Part shown: positions 5,049 to 5,156 of the stretch, one piece after another | How positions within the stretch are numbered: position 1 is the first letter of the stretch | Layout of the letters: the number at the start of each line of letters is the position of its first letter | Assembly: GCA_003484865.1 (NCBI GenBank) | Contig: DMZT01000040.1 | Location: forward strand, 1-5,156 | Source of the DNA: Stenotrophomonas sp. | GTDB lineage: Bacteria; Pseudomonadota; Gammaproteobacteria; Xanthomonadales; Xanthomonadaceae | Direction: 5' to 3' | DNA length: 5,156 bases | Notes under the pieces: model-generated | Database searches by the model: none | The model's input: only the letters and a program-made list of their open reading frames with translations | Told to the model about the DNA's origin: nothing | Translations under genes and position numbers: made by a program

Positions 5049-5156
5049 CGCCCCACCCGGTAGAGCCGACCGTTGGTCGGCTGCACATGTCGCCCCACCC
5101 GGTAGAGCCGACCGTTGGTCGGCTGCACATGTCGCACCACCCGGTAGAGCCGACCG
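5049..5156 (+). repeat. Tandem GTAG-type REP array (SMAG-like), 42-base period, cut by window end
   Basis: Three head-to-tail copies begin at 5049, 5091 and 5133; the third is truncated by the window edge. Each has GTAG (5060-5063, 5102-5105, 5144-5147) followed by AGCCGACC, loop GTT and GGTCGGCT, a perfect 8-bp stem, then CTGCACATGTCG as linker. Copies one and two are identical over 42 bases; copy three differs at one base of the linker (A at 5136). The form fits the SMAG repeats of Stenotrophomonas maltophilia, known from memory. Near-identity suggests recent tandem duplication. The array starts 20 bases past the Sel1 gene stop and may form the 3' end structure of that mRNA. More copies may lie beyond the window. 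Confidence 0.88.

Noticed and set aside
5049..5156. CRISPR array suggested by regular 42-base repeats
   Set aside because: The copies abut with no unique spacers, and each is a GTAG REP hairpin.

Overview
The window looks like chromosome of a GC-rich gammaproteobacterium of the Xanthomonadaceae, most likely Stenotrophomonas (S. maltophilia group). The strongest taxonomic clue is a set of REP-type repeats, each a GTAG tetranucleotide followed by a short GC-rich hairpin. They match, from memory, the SMAG (Stenotrophomonas maltophilia GTAG) repeats. The asparagine synthetase and the ferritin also fit this group. No mobile element, tRNA, rRNA or CRISPR array is visible.

Layout, left to right. 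A single GTAG repeat (about 8-33) lies just past the end of a ferritin gene, ftnA (57-545, minus). This gene is bacterioferritin-like but lacks the haem-ligand methionine. Upstream of it, on the same strand, is a membrane-only CPA2/CHX-type cation:proton antiporter (613-2001, minus), then asnB, the glutamine-hydrolysing asparagine synthetase (2089-3780, minus). A leader region (3781-4021) precedes asnB. Divergent from it on the plus strand is a predicted outer-membrane lipoprotein with Sel1-like repeats (4150-5028). The window ends in a head-to-tail array of GTAG repeats with a 42-base period (5049-5156), cut by the window edge.

The most interesting part is the asnB leader. It encodes a 32-residue peptide (3923-4021, minus) with five asparagines within eleven residues. 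Four of these use AAT, whereas 23 of the 25 Asn codons in the four full-length genes here use AAC. A rho-independent terminator with a seven-T run follows, between the peptide and asnB. A segment at the end of the peptide gene exactly repeats the 3' arm of the terminator, so it can pair with the 5' arm and form an antiterminator. This is the architecture of ribosome-mediated transcription attenuation, here sensing Asn-tRNA charging to control asparagine synthesis. I know the classical his, thr, leu, ilv, phe and trp cases and do not recall an asn case being described. The peptide has no Shine-Dalgarno sequence, and the best promoter places the transcription start on its ATG, so the leader may be translated as a leaderless mRNA.

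The genes do not form one pathway. asnB is controlled by its own leader. The antiporter probably has its own -10 element. ftnA follows the antiporter by 67 bases and may be partly cotranscribed. The Sel1 lipoprotein shares only the divergent promoter region with asnB.
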